From Ostreococcus mediterraneus (taxonomy: Eukaryota > Chlorophyta > Mamiellophyceae > Mamiellales > Bathycoccaceae): a stretch of DNA of 64,000 nucleotides. Below are positions 51,512-62,978 of this stretch, one piece after another; positions within the stretch are counted from its first letter, which is position 1; each line of letters opens with the position of its first letter. The position numbers were made by a program, and so were the translations under genes. The notes beneath the pieces were generated by a model. It was not told the origin of the DNA. It searched no databases and saw nothing but the letters and a program-made list of their open reading frames with translations. The stretch spans positions 440,958-504,957 of the forward strand of contig WMKK01000005.1 of NCBI GenBank assembly GCA_012295225.1. Direction: 5' to 3'.

Positions 51512-54142
51512 ATGACGACGGAGGACGATGGTGGCGGCGCGCCGAGGACGAAGCGAACGATTTATCTCCGCGACACGGTGAATGCAAAGTTGCGGTTGGT
51601 GCGGACGTTGAACGATACGCGCGTGTACGAATCGTACGCGCGGCGGTCGCAGTTGGCGATCAGGTACTCGCTGACGCTTTATGAGCAGCGAAAGATGTTT
51701 TTCTTGGCGGTGGCGCACGCGATGGCGACCATGGTGGTGTGGTCGCACTTTTTCTTCATCAAGTATCGCGCGACGGCAAAGGTGCCGCGCGGGGCAAACT
51801 TGTATTGGTGGAAGCGATTGACGCCGCCGTTTGAGTTCGGGGCGATGCACGCGATTTTGTTTCAGATGGCGCTACTGCCACTGACGATGGCGCGACAGAG
51901 CGTGGCGGCGCTGTCGAGGACGTATTTCGGGAGGAAGTTTGTCCCGCTGCATAAAGTCGTGGCGATGCACATTCACCTCGGATACGTCATGGTTTCTTTC
52001 GTGTTCGCGTCGACTATTTTGTTCTTCGTGTTCTTCGGACAAGGTTGCGCGCAGCAAAAGTCAGGTAAAGAGCCGACGCCGGGCGGGCAGCACACGTTTT
52101 GTCACAAAATGACGAGCGAAATCATGGCCACGGGGTTGGCGATTATGGGATGCTTGCTGCTCGTCGCCGTGACGTCGTACATGAGAAATCGAATCAAGTA
52201 CGAGATCTTTTACTACGTACATCACTTCGTATTCATCATGTTTGCGCTCGCCATCGCGCACACGCTCGATGACAAGGCCCGACACGGACAGGTGCGCTCG
52301 CAAAACTTCAAGTGGTTCTCCGCATCGCTCGTATGGTACTTGACGGACCGATTGCAAGCGTCGTTCAACACGCGAGATTGTGACGTCGTGGAGTGCATCG
52401 CGCTCGGTGACGACGAGCCGGAGTCACGTAAAGTGGTGCACTTGCGCATTGCGCGCCCAACGACGTTCATTTTTCGTCCAGGTCAATATGTCTTTATCAA
52501 CGATCGCCACATCGATTACACGTGGCATCCGTACTCTATTGCGTCGTCACCGCACGAGAATACGATTGACTTTTACATCGAAGTCATGTCCATGAGCAGA
52601 GTCGATGGCACAAATAGCTGGACGAGTAAGCTCTGGCGCGACGCTCGGTCTGGATTTGTGTCCAAAATTCGCATCAATGGACCGTATGGCACCGGATTTA
52701 ACGACGTAAACGACACGACGCAAATCGTCGCCATCGGCTCCGGGACAGGCATTGTTCCGATGCTTTCCTGGGCGAAAGCCACGGTAAACGACTTAATTCG
52801 AATGAATCCTCAAACTCGTTTAGATGACTTGGCCGTCAGAGATGTTAAGAATCGCGATTTCGCGGTCAATTACTACAAAGAATATTTCACGCTGAAGGAC
52901 TTTGTTTTCAAACAGCTCGGCCTTTCGAAGAAGGAATCAAAGGCGAGCAAAATATGGGAGAATCGAAGCGTTCAAGACTTACTTTTGAACAAGCAGTACA
53001 CTTGGCGCGAGAAAAAGTTGCGAGAAGAAGGCGACAACGCGACGAAACGTCATTACGAGAGACTTCTCGCGACGAATATCTCGCACGAAGTTGTGGACCT
53101 GATGCAAATCGCGCTCCCGCTGCTCGACTTAACTTCCATCGCATTACTCCTTTCGTTCTCGCAAAACCACGCAATTGCCACGCAAGCTATGCGAGAAGTA
53201 CCTCTGTGGGGTTTTTTCGCATGCCACTGCTACTTCTGCGTTCACTGGGTGTTCACCAAAATGAACACCCCTATTTGGTGGATAGATCTCATATTCAACG
53301 CGGCGTCCACCGTGGCCTTCACCTTCTGGTACGACTTAATTCGTGAAGATGGTAAAGAATGGAATGTCTACATGATCTGGGCGTTCGCTGCACTCTCGGT
53401 GTTCCGAATTGCTCGAATCTCCAGCGACGTTCTCTTAACAGGAACTCCTGGCTCGCGCGCTGTGAACGCGTATCTCGAACGAACGGGCGACACGATGAGC
53501 GTGACTGAAAAGTTCACTCTCATCTTCATAACACCGCAGTGTGACTTCTGCGAAATTCTCTGGAATGACTTGGACTTTCTTCATCGAACGCTCGCACAAA
53601 GTTATGGCGCGCAAGCTGGGCGTGTTTTCGACATTCAAGTCTATTGCACCTCGAAAGACTCGGCGGAAAACGAAGAATTGATCAAGCGCGTCAAGGGCAC
53701 TTCGCTCGGAATCGCCGGGGCGCTTCACATGGAGCGCCCCGACTTGGACAAGCTCACAGTTCGCCCCATCCTCGATCAAGTGCTCAAGGATCAATTCACT
53801 GGCGAGAACAGACCATCGTTCACGTCCAGCCTCGTCGCCTTCTGCGGCGGCACGCAACTCGGTTCAAAAGTTGCGCTCTCTGTCGTTCGCTCTAGAGCTC
53901 GCGTGAAAGCCTTCACTGAATATCACTCCATCGAGTTTCTTCAAGAGAACTACGGCCAAGCGACGCCCGCGAAAGATCGCGGTCGCGCCTCTTTGAAAGG
54001 AGTCCACATCGATCATGGAAAAACTGTGTCCGGCGTCGTCAGCAATTTCGTAAACGCTGGCCGCACAGCGGCCAGCGCTGCCGCCGCCGCGCTCAAGACC
54101 GTCGTCCCGCCCATGCCGAGAAAGAAAATAAGATCCAAGTAA
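51512..54142 (+). CDS. NADPH-oxidase/ferric-reductase-like protein with inserted membrane domain
   Basis: 876 residues. N-terminal half: ferric-reductase membrane domain with heme-ligand His pairs (LHKVVAMHIHLGYVMVSF, and YYVHHFVFIMFALAIAH); FAD-binding HPYSIASSP near residue 339; NADPH-binding GSGTGIVPM near 409. The reductase fold is then interrupted: ~430-690 form a charged, coiled stretch followed by three extra hydrophobic segments (e.g. WWIDLIFNAASTVAFTFWYD, YMIWAFAALSVFRI), before the final reductase strand region (VYCTSKD, ~710; VAFCGGTQL). No EF-hands in the N-terminus, unlike plant RBOH. Likely produces superoxide or reduces iron; which one is unclear. The frame opens at a GTG upstream; the first ATG is 51512. 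Confidence 0.83.
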   Translation: MTTEDDGGGAPRTKRTIYLRDTVNAKLRLVRTLNDTRVYESYARRSQLAIRYSLTLYEQRKMFFLAVAHAMATMVVWSHFFFIKYRATAKVPRGANLYWWKRLTPPFEFGAMHAILFQMALLPLTMARQSVAALSRTYFGRKFVPLHKVVAMHIHLGYVMVSFVFASTILFFVFFGQGCAQQKSGKEPTPGGQHTFCHKMTSEIMATGLAIMGCLLLVAVTSYMRNRIKYEIFYYVHHFVFIMFALAIAHTLDDKARHGQVRSQNFKWFSASLVWYLTDRLQASFNTRDCDVVECIALGDDEPESRKVVHLRIARPTTFIFRPGQYVFINDRHIDYTWHPYSIASSPHENTIDFYIEVMSMSRVDGTNSWTSKLWRDARSGFVSKIRINGPYGTGFNDVNDTTQIVAIGSGTGIVPMLSWAKATVNDLIRMNPQTRLDDLAVRDVKNRDFAVNYYKEYFTLKDFVFKQLGLSKKESKASKIWENRSVQDLLLNKQYTWREKKLREEGDNATKRHYERLLATNISHEVVDLMQIALPLLDLTSIALLLSFSQNHAIATQAMREVPLWGFFACHCYFCVHWVFTKMNTPIWWIDLIFNAASTVAFTFWYDLIREDGKEWNVYMIWAFAALSVFRIARISSDVLLTGTPGSRAVNAYLERTGDTMSVTEKFTLIFITPQCDFCEILWNDLDFLHRTLAQSYGAQAGRVFDIQVYCTSKDSAENEELIKRVKGTSLGIAGALHMERPDLDKLTVRPILDQVLKDQFTGENRPSFTSSLVAFCGGTQLGSKVALSVVRSRARVKAFTEYHSIEFLQENYGQATPAKDRGRASLKGVHIDHGKTVSGVVSNFVNAGRTAASAAAAALKTVVPPMPRKKIRSK

Positions 54143-54342
54143 TTGGTCACCGCGTCATAATCCCAACCGTAATTTTCCCGTGTATATGCAGATTCTTCGC
54201 CGCTCGCCGCGTCAACTATTTTACGGTGTACTGGTACCAACTCTTTTTTCGAGGAAGAACCGGGTGCAACTGTTTGTTGGTGTCTGTAATAAATATCTAA
54301 GGTGCGCGCAGTGCGCGTGCGTCATGTTGTGTACGGACTAGA

Positions 54343-56170
54343 TTAGATTGCGGCGTCCATGGCGTCTTGCGCGCGCATGTGCTCGGTGAAGGAGACGAGG
54401 GCGTTTGCGGCGATGACGCCGCTGGCGGCGGCGGCGGGGACGCCGACGCCCGGGGCGACGCTATCGCCGACGCGATATAAGCCTTTTATAGAGTTTACTT
54501 GCGGGCCGGGGAACATGGCTGGGGCGCGAATAGCGGCACCGTATGTGCCTTTGTGTCGCCTGAGCCATGATTTATGCGTCGCCGGGGAGGCGATGAGTTC
54601 GAGGAGCACGCGGGCGCGGATGTCGGGCACCACGCGCTCGAGGGCAACGTACAACTTCTCGGAGGCTTCCTTCTTGCGGGCTTCGTACGCCGCCTTGTCC
54701 GTGGCTTTGAGTTCTTCCCATCCCTCGAAAGGTTCCATCGTGTACGCGTGCACCGAGTGACATCCGGCGGGCGCCATGTTTGGCTCCCACACGCTTGCGA
54801 TGGAAATCATGCACACGTTGCCCGGTTCAGAGATTGGTCGGGATTTATCCAGCACCACGACGTGATGACCGCCGGTGTGCGAGAAATCGAGCCCTTCGCC
54901 ATCGATACCGATGTGCAAGTGCATGAAGGACTCGCTGTACGGCGTCGCCATGGCGTCGCGCTTTTGAGCCTCGGGCACGGCGCCGGGCGGAAGTAATTTG
55001 CCATACGTATCCCACACGCTCGCGTTGGAGAGCACAATCGGGGCGCGAATATCACCCTTGCCGTTCGCTAAACGGACGCCAACGGCGGCACCGTCTTCGA
55101 TGATGATGTTCTCGACGTGCGATTTCAAACGCACTTGGCCGCCGTTTTTCACCAAGGCGCGTTCGAGCGCCTTGGCGATTTCCTCGGCGCCGCCGCGCGG
55201 AAACTCACTCACGCCTAAACTATCGCTCGCACCGAACACTGCGGCAAACTCTGCGCTCACGGTGCCGCTCGCATCGACGCCGCTCAATAAAAAACACTCT
55301 AAATCGGCTAAGTACCTCATCCACGGGTCGTTAATGTCTAAAAAATCGAGTAACTTGACCGTCGGCTGCGGGAGCACGCCTGAATACGGCCCGAGCCCAG
55401 CCATGGCTTTCATATACCGGCTCGCGATCACGAGCGCTACTTTCCAATCCGCACGCAATGCCGTGGTGGGTAAGCCACTGAGAGATTCGTACAAGCTGCG
55501 AATCTTGGGTACGGCGCGTTCGAGCTCGTCGGCGCCCGTCGGTGAAAAGCGACGCACTTCGCTCACCAGCGTCCCTAAATTCGCATGTCGTCTCAACCCC
55601 GGTACGTTGGGCTCGATATGAAACGTTCCGAGTGGATCGTATTTCACAGTTTCCAGCTCTTCTCCAAGCAATCGAAGCACCGCCGCGAGCGGGTTCAACG
55701 CGTTTGGTTTCGTGAGCCCGGCGAAAAAGCTCGGCCCAGTGTCAAACTTAAACTCCCCACGCTCGTGCTTGCGTGAAAACCCGTGCGCGGCGCCACCGAC
55801 GGCGTAGTGCGATTCAACAACAATCACCTGCGAAACGAATCGCGCGCGCGCGCGCGTCGTCAGTACGAATCCTCGAGCACTAATCCACCCCGCGCGCGCG
55901 TCCCCATCGCGACGTCACCACCCCATGCGCCGCCCCTCACGCATCGCTGCGCCCCACCCCAATCGCGCGCGCGCGTCGTACCTTCTTCCCATAATACGCC
56001 AACATCGCCGCCGCGGTGAGCCCACCGATGCCGCTCCCGACGACCACGACGTCCGCGTCATCGCCTCTCGTCACCGCCCGCGCGCGCGCGCATCGTCGCG
56101 CCTCGCCCCGTCGCCGCGCGAGCGATCGACCTTCCACCGGCGCCGCGCGATGTGCGCGCACGCGTTCCAT
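54343..56170 (-). CDS. CRTISO-like FAD-dependent oxidoreductase, plastid (spliced)
   Basis: 557 residues in two exons: 56170..55982 (63 codons) and 55827..54343. The intron starts GTACGA, has ACTGAC (55864..55859) and ends CGCAG at 55828; phase 0, joining AYYGKK to VIVVESHYAVGGAAHGF. Exon 1 has a basic transit-like leader and the dinucleotide motif VVVVGSGIGGLTAAAML (G45, G47, G50). Exon 2: EFKFDTGPSFFAGL, SLKSHVENIIIEDGAAVGVR-type core, SFMHLHIGIDGEGL, and a C-terminal GLYRVGDSVAPGVGVPAAAA motif. This matches the plant At1g57770-type CRTISO-like family rather than CRTISO itself. Role in carotenoid or quinone metabolism is inference. An in-frame ATG at 56368 is possible. Confidence 0.85.
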
Positions 56171-56399
56171 CTCGCGCGCGCGAGTGTGCCGCGCGCCGGT
56201 CGTCGTCGTCGCGCCCAGGGCGCGCGCGAGAGGCGTGGGAAACACCCGCGTTTCGGCACCCCTTGTCCGCGCGACGACGATCGTATCCCTCGTCGATCGC
56301 GTTCGGCATTCTGCAGCACGCGACGTCGCCGACCTCGCGTTTCGCCTCTCGAACAGACGTTGACACATTTTTTGTTACATTTATCCCGCGCGCGCGACG

Positions 56400-57467
56400 A
56401 TGAGTTCTTGCGCCGCACGAGCGGTGTTCGCGGCGAACGCGCGCGCGCTGACGCGTCAGCACCCTCGCGGGGCGCGATCGACGACGATGCGCGGTGCGCG
56501 AACGATCCGCGCCGCGAGCGAAGGAGATGTTCGCCGCGCGCAAGAAACGAAACAAGTTCTCGAGCGCACGACGGAGATTTCTAGCGCGAGCGAGCTCGAC
56601 GCGGCGTTGGCGCTCGCTGGGGACAATCTCGTGATGCTCGCGATCGAATCCGATGAGGAATGCTTCGCTGGTGAGACCGCGTGGAGCGGTGACGACGCTA
56701 AGATGTACTCGTGTAAGCAATTGAGTGCGTCTTTGGCGCGCATCGCTCGCGAGGCGAACGACGTGACGTTTTTGAGGCTTGAGGTGGTTGGGAACGAAAG
56801 CGCGCGCGCGTTGGCCAAGGATTTGGGCGCGCACGCGTTCCCGACGTACCAGTACTACAAGCACGGTGAATTGGTGTGGGAACACGTCGGTGCGGGTGCT
56901 GGTTCGCACGAAAAGATTGCCGAGGGTGTGTTGTTCTATGGTGATTCCGGTGCGGGCGGTATGAAGGCGTCTGAGTACATCACCGAAGTCGCCTCGGCGG
57001 GGGAGCTCGAAGATTTTTTGGCGCTGTGCTCGCCGGAACAAAACGGCTTGAGCGTGCCGTGCGAAAAGCAACTCGCCGTCTTGGACGTGTCTGTCGAGAA
57101 GAACGCCCCGGTCGGGTGCTTGCACATCTTCCCGGCGATCATCTCATTGGCGAAGAATACCGCCGGCGCCACGCGCTGGGCTCGCCTCTTGGGCGACACC
57201 TCGGAGGAATCCACGGCGTTGATGCAGTCCCTCAACGTGACGGAAGTCCCCACGTTTGTGTTCTACGCTGACGGTAAGGAAGTCCAACGATACACTGGTG
57301 CCGACCGCTTGGCGCTCATGAACAAGGTTTTGGAGTTCCAAAAGTCCAACGGCGTGCGTCTTCCCGAACGCGCCCCCCGCAAGCGCATGTCCACCGCCGA
57401 GGCGAAGGAAATCGCGCGCGCCGCTCGCGAACGCGACCGCGCCGCCGGCCGCCGCTCTGGCTGGTAA
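56400..57467 (+). CDS. CDSP32-like double thioredoxin, catalytic CxxC lost
   Basis: 355 residues: a basic plastid-type leader (~45 residues), then two thioredoxin-like domains in the CDSP32 arrangement (drought-induced stromal protein). Domain 1 (~60-190) ends AHAFPTYQYYKHGELVWEHV; domain 2 (~200-325) has QLAVLDVSVEKNAPVGCLHI, then NVTEVPTFVFYADGKEVQRY with the cis-Pro region intact. In CDSP32 domain 2 has HCGPC; here the first Cys is replaced and a single Cys (about Cys240, in VGC) remains. A basic C-terminal tail follows. A one-Cys protein could still form mixed disulfides. Divergent from the CRTISO-like gene. Confidence 0.8.
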   Translation: MSSCAARAVFAANARALTRQHPRGARSTTMRGARTIRAASEGDVRRAQETKQVLERTTEISSASELDAALALAGDNLVMLAIESDEECFAGETAWSGDDAKMYSCKQLSASLARIAREANDVTFLRLEVVGNESARALAKDLGAHAFPTYQYYKHGELVWEHVGAGAGSHEKIAEGVLFYGDSGAGGMKASEYITEVASAGELEDFLALCSPEQNGLSVPCEKQLAVLDVSVEKNAPVGCLHIFPAIISLAKNTAGATRWARLLGDTSEESTALMQSLNVTEVPTFVFYADGKEVQRYTGADRLALMNKVLEFQKSNGVRLPERAPRKRMSTAEAKEIARAARERDRAAGRRSGW

Positions 57468-57638
57468 GCAACGCACACGCTGGCGTGCGCTTCTCATCAC
57501 CATTTACGCTTGTTTTCCATGTATGTCACCGATAGTCCCGATCCGATAAATTTGAGCGCACATTTTAATAAATATCTCCAAAACGCGCGTCTTCAATCGT
57601 CTTTCATCTCGTCGTATTACAAGCGCGCGGGGAAATAT

Positions 57639-58310
57639 CTAGTTGCGGCATCCAACTTGCAGGCGCGTCTCCCCCTTCAACGTCGGGTTCGCGCACAATC
57701 GCTTCACATCCTCGTTACCAACGAGCGCTTCGGTGAAATCCGCATCGGTTAAATCAGTATTCTCAAAGCTCACCCCGGTGATGACGGCGTTCGTAAAATT
57801 CGTCCCAATCATATCGCTCCCATCGAACGTCGCGCGATCAATCACCGCGTTAGTGAAATTCGCCCCAGAAAAATTCGCATCCGGCGCATACACCTTACTC
57901 ATCACCGTCTCCGTCATATTCGTCCCTTTCGCCGACGTATTCACCATCAACGCGCCGCTCAACGTCTTCCCGCTCAAATCCTTGCCGTCGTACGAGCACT
58001 TTCTGAGATCCAACGCCTTATCGCTCACCGCGTTCGCCTGCCCGATGGTGTTCCCCACGAACGCGCGCTCACAACGGTTAGGATCGGTATCGATCGGCGG
58101 CAAGCGCATCTCCGCGCGCGCCGAGAACGGCGCCGCGGCGAGCGCGAACGCCGCCAGCGCCCCGACCGCGACGGGGCGCCACGCGACCGCGGCGTCGTCG
58201 GCGTTCGACGCCGCGGCGCGCGTCGCGGCGACCGGTGCGCGGCGCGCGGGCGCGCGGCGCGTCGGCATCGTCGTCGTCATCCCGTGCGTATGCGTGGTCA
58301 TCATCATCAT
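57639..58310 (-). CDS. Pentapeptide-repeat protein, thylakoid lumen
   Basis: 223 residues. N-terminus: Met/Thr/Arg-rich transit region, then a hydrophobic, Ala-rich segment ending AAPFSARA before EMRLPPIDTD, a bipartite lumenal signal. Mature part: pentapeptide repeats of the A(D/N)(L/F)xx type (DLSGKTLSGALMVNTSAKGT, DANFSGANFTNAVIDRATFD, DMIGTNFTNAVITGVSFENT) folding as a right-handed beta-helix, then a Cys-containing tail (VGNEDVKRLCANPTLKGETR). Similar to plant lumenal TL15/TL17 proteins. The frame is open to 58484 but the added peptide is repeat-derived, so the clustered ATGs near 58310 are taken as the start. Confidence 0.85.
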   Translation of the reverse strand: MMMMTTHTHGMTTTMPTRRAPARRAPVAATRAAASNADDAAVAWRPVAVGALAAFALAAAPFSARAEMRLPPIDTDPNRCERAFVGNTIGQANAVSDKALDLRKCSYDGKDLSGKTLSGALMVNTSAKGTNMTETVMSKVYAPDANFSGANFTNAVIDRATFDGSDMIGTNFTNAVITGVSFENTDLTDADFTEALVGNEDVKRLCANPTLKGETRLQVGCRN

Positions 58311-58823
58311 CGTCGTCGTCGTCCGTCGTCCGTCGTCGTCGCGCGTGCGCGAGTGACGACGTCGACGCCGCGCGCACCTCGATCGATCGCACGGATGTGC
58401 TCGATCGATGCGCGCATCGATGGCGCACGAAAATCCATCGATCGAGGCATCGATCGACGGTATCTGTGCCATCGATCGAGGCATGGCGCGCGCCGTTGTC
58501 GTCCCCGGGCCGCGGGGCCGCGCCGTCGTCGTCGTCGTCGTCGTCGACCGTCGTCGTCGTCGGTCGTCGTCGCGGGAGACGATGGCGACTGGCGTCTATG
58601 CGTCGCGGTCGCGCTCGACGCGCGCGTCGTCGCGGCGGCGTCGGCGGCGGCGTGCGCTGGATGGTCGTTCGCGCGGTGGCCGTTCGAACGTCTTCATCGT
58701 CGTCGCGCCTCGTCGCGCCTCGGCGCGCGTCGGCGGCGTCGGCGTCTCGCGCTATACATCGCTAGGTGTTGTAATACAATGCGCCTACACGCTATCGCGG
58801 TCGTCGTCCTCGGTCGCGATCGT
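58311..58823. promoter_or_regulatory. Intergenic region with CGATCGAT tract
   Basis: 513 nt upstream of the pentapeptide gene. It carries CGATCGAT-type repeats at 58379-58484 (69-174 nt before the ATG) and a CGTCGT-rich stretch at ~58520-58580. Open frames here lack an ATG-led, conserved product, and I support no gene. Confidence 0.5.
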
Positions 58824-59048
58824 TTAGCAATACACGCACGGTTTCACGCGCGGATCGGTGTCGAGCGCCGTGGCGTACGCCGACATCGCGGACGAGTGCA
58901 GCGACGCCGCGGTGGATCGATCGGCGGCGGGCGACCACTCGCTCACGGGGGCCCAGTTGGGTTTGACGTACGTCACCGCGGCGTCGACGTTTCGCGCGAG
59001 CGCGGCGAGCGCGAGGAGCGCGAAGGCGAGGGTGGCGCGGGGCGTCAT
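58824..59048 (-). CDS. Small secreted protein candidate
   Basis: 74 residues: hydrophobic N-terminus ending in an Ala site (MTPRATLAFALLALAALARN then VDA), then a short mature part with Pro/Trp and a terminal Cys pair (VKPCVYC). Looks like a signal peptide plus ~50-residue mature peptide. No family recognised. 172 nt of promoter separate it from the Y14 ATG on the other strand. Confidence 0.42.
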   Translation of the reverse strand: MTPRATLAFALLALAALARNVDAAVTYVKPNWAPVSEWSPAADRSTAASLHSSAMSAYATALDTDPRVKPCVYC

Positions 59049-59220
59049 TGAGTGACGCGTGCGCGCGACGGTTTGGTGGGGTCGTTCGCGTCGTTCGACG
59101 GCGAGAAAACATCGAGGGGCGCGGCGCGTGGGGCGAGCGCGCGAGACGACAGCATCGTGGGGTGCGTAGGCGGCGAGGGAGTGCGACGCGGCGGGTTGGA
59201 TTTCGATTCAGTCAATCGTC

Positions 59221-61295
<2,075 letters not shown>

Positions 61296-61449
61296 GCACT
61301 TTGCCCGGGTACACTTTAGAAGAGACGTTTTTAGCCGGTCGTGAATGTATTAATCAAAAGAGAGATTGCAAATCAAATTGTTAAGCGCTATCGATACCGG
61401 TACATCAATATGACAAACAATGAACTAAAACTACACACTATACTTAAGG

Positions 61450-62925
61450 CTAGCGGCGCCACAGGGCGTCAGCGACGCGCGCGGCATCCACAGACATTGG
61501 CACGTTGTGCACGCGCGCGACGTCTGCGCCGCCATGAACGGCGCCCACGAGCGCGGCTACTGATGCTACATCTCTATCAGACGCTTCGGCTTGACCCGTC
61601 AACTCACCTAAAAATCGTTTACGCGATGCTCCTATGAGCATGGGCGCGTGCACCACGGCTCCTCCAAGGGGTGCTAAACGACTTCTCACGCGAGGTAAAT
61701 CGCGCAATAATTCCACATTCGCCCGCCCCGTCTTGGCAAATCCAATACCAGGATCAATCCACAACCGCCAAGGCTCGATACCTTCCTCAATGCATTTTCG
61801 CGCAGTGGCAAGTAAACCATCACCGACTTCGTCGCATACGTGCCCATCGTACGAGGTGTTCGATTTGCTCTGCATATTACTCGGGTCGCCTCGAACGTGC
61901 ATTACGACGTACGGCAGCGGCTGCTTCAAAGCCGCAACCGTCGGCAACATCTTCGGATCCCATGAACCACCACTGACGTCATTTATAATATTGGCACCAG
62001 CTTCCGCGGCTGCCCTTGCCACGTCGCCGTAAAAGGTGTCGATGGATATAAACACGTCGTCCCTTTCGGCGAATTCTTTCGCCAAAGCGCGAACAACTGG
62101 AATCACCCTCATGGTTTCTTCTTCCGGGCTCACGCGTGTTGCCCCAGGGCGGGTCGACTGACCACCGACATCTATGATTGTCGCTCCTGCGGCGACCATC
62201 GCTCGCGCGTGATTGACTGCAGCATCCACGCTCGCGCTAAATTTCCCGCCGTCACTAAACGAGTCGGGTGTGATATTTAATATCCCCATCACCGCCGTCG
62301 ACGCGCCCCAACTCCACAACTTATTTTTCAAAGGCATTACGCGCACTATATCTTCTTTCTCCATCGCTCGCGATTCGCCCATGAGTCGCCAATGTTCTCT
62401 GGCGTGCCTCAACCCGTCGCTCGTCGCATCCGCCGTCGTCGCCGCGCCCTCCAAGTCTGCCAAAGGCGCCAGCACGAACGCGCGCTCGGCGTATCGCGGG
62501 TGGGGAATGGTTAACCTATCGCATAAATGCGCGCCAGATGCGTGGAATAATATATCCAAATCCATCGGTCGTGGACCGTACCGTCGACCGGTAAAGTCGC
62601 GCCCCGCCGCCGCTTCGAGACGTTTCAACCCATCCAAGAGCGTGAGCGCATTGCGAGCCACCTCCGTAGGAAACGACCCCACGCACGCGGCATTTAGAAA
62701 CTTCCCTTGGTCCGTGACGTACGCCGGTGGAGTCTCGTACAGGGACGAATGCGCGTGGAGCTCGAACCCGAGGTCGCGTCGCAGTCGCGCGAGCGCGTCT
62801 CTAAACAACCCCACGCGGTCGCCCTCGTTCGATCCAAGCGCGAGCACGACGCGCGTTCTATCGCTCGACGAGCCCGTCGTCGACGACGCCGCTATCGTCG
62901 CAAAGCGGCGCGCGCGTGTAAACAT
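61450..62925 (-). CDS. Bifunctional HPPK-DHPS (folate synthesis), mitochondrial
   Basis: 491 residues. N-terminal HPPK (~25-175): VVLALGSNEGDRVGLFRDAL, then SSLYETPPAYVTDQGKFLNA, GRDFTGRRYGPRPMDLDILF, IPHPRYAERAFVLAPLADL. C-terminal DHPS (~215-491): MGILNITPDSFSDGGKF, GATIIDVGGQSTRPGATRVS, INDVSGGSWDPKML, MHVRGDPSNMQSKS, DPGIGFAKT, GASRKRFLGEL. The fused order HPPK-DHPS is the plant form, acting in mitochondria; the short Arg-rich leader (MFTRARRFATIAASSTTG) fits mitochondrial import. Supplies dihydropteroate for tetrahydrofolate and so thymidylate; adjacency to PCNA is likely coincidence. Convergent with PCNA. Confidence 0.95.
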   Translation of the reverse strand: MFTRARRFATIAASSTTGSSSDRTRVVLALGSNEGDRVGLFRDALARLRRDLGFELHAHSSLYETPPAYVTDQGKFLNAACVGSFPTEVARNALTLLDGLKRLEAAAGRDFTGRRYGPRPMDLDILFHASGAHLCDRLTIPHPRYAERAFVLAPLADLEGAATTADATSDGLRHAREHWRLMGESRAMEKEDIVRVMPLKNKLWSWGASTAVMGILNITPDSFSDGGKFSASVDAAVNHARAMVAAGATIIDVGGQSTRPGATRVSPEEETMRVIPVVRALAKEFAERDDVFISIDTFYGDVARAAAEAGANIINDVSGGSWDPKMLPTVAALKQPLPYVVMHVRGDPSNMQSKSNTSYDGHVCDEVGDGLLATARKCIEEGIEPWRLWIDPGIGFAKTGRANVELLRDLPRVRSRLAPLGGAVVHAPMLIGASRKRFLGELTGQAEASDRDVASVAALVGAVHGGADVARVHNVPMSVDAARVADALWRR

Positions 62926-62978
62926 GAAGAGAGGCTAATTGTGCTGCGCGTGGTATTGTACAAGTGTCGTGCTACTGC

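Noticed and set aside
54291-57640. AAATATCT evening-element-like sites (54291, 57571, 57633)
   Set aside because: All lie at or near gene 3' ends, not in promoters, so a clock role is unlikely.
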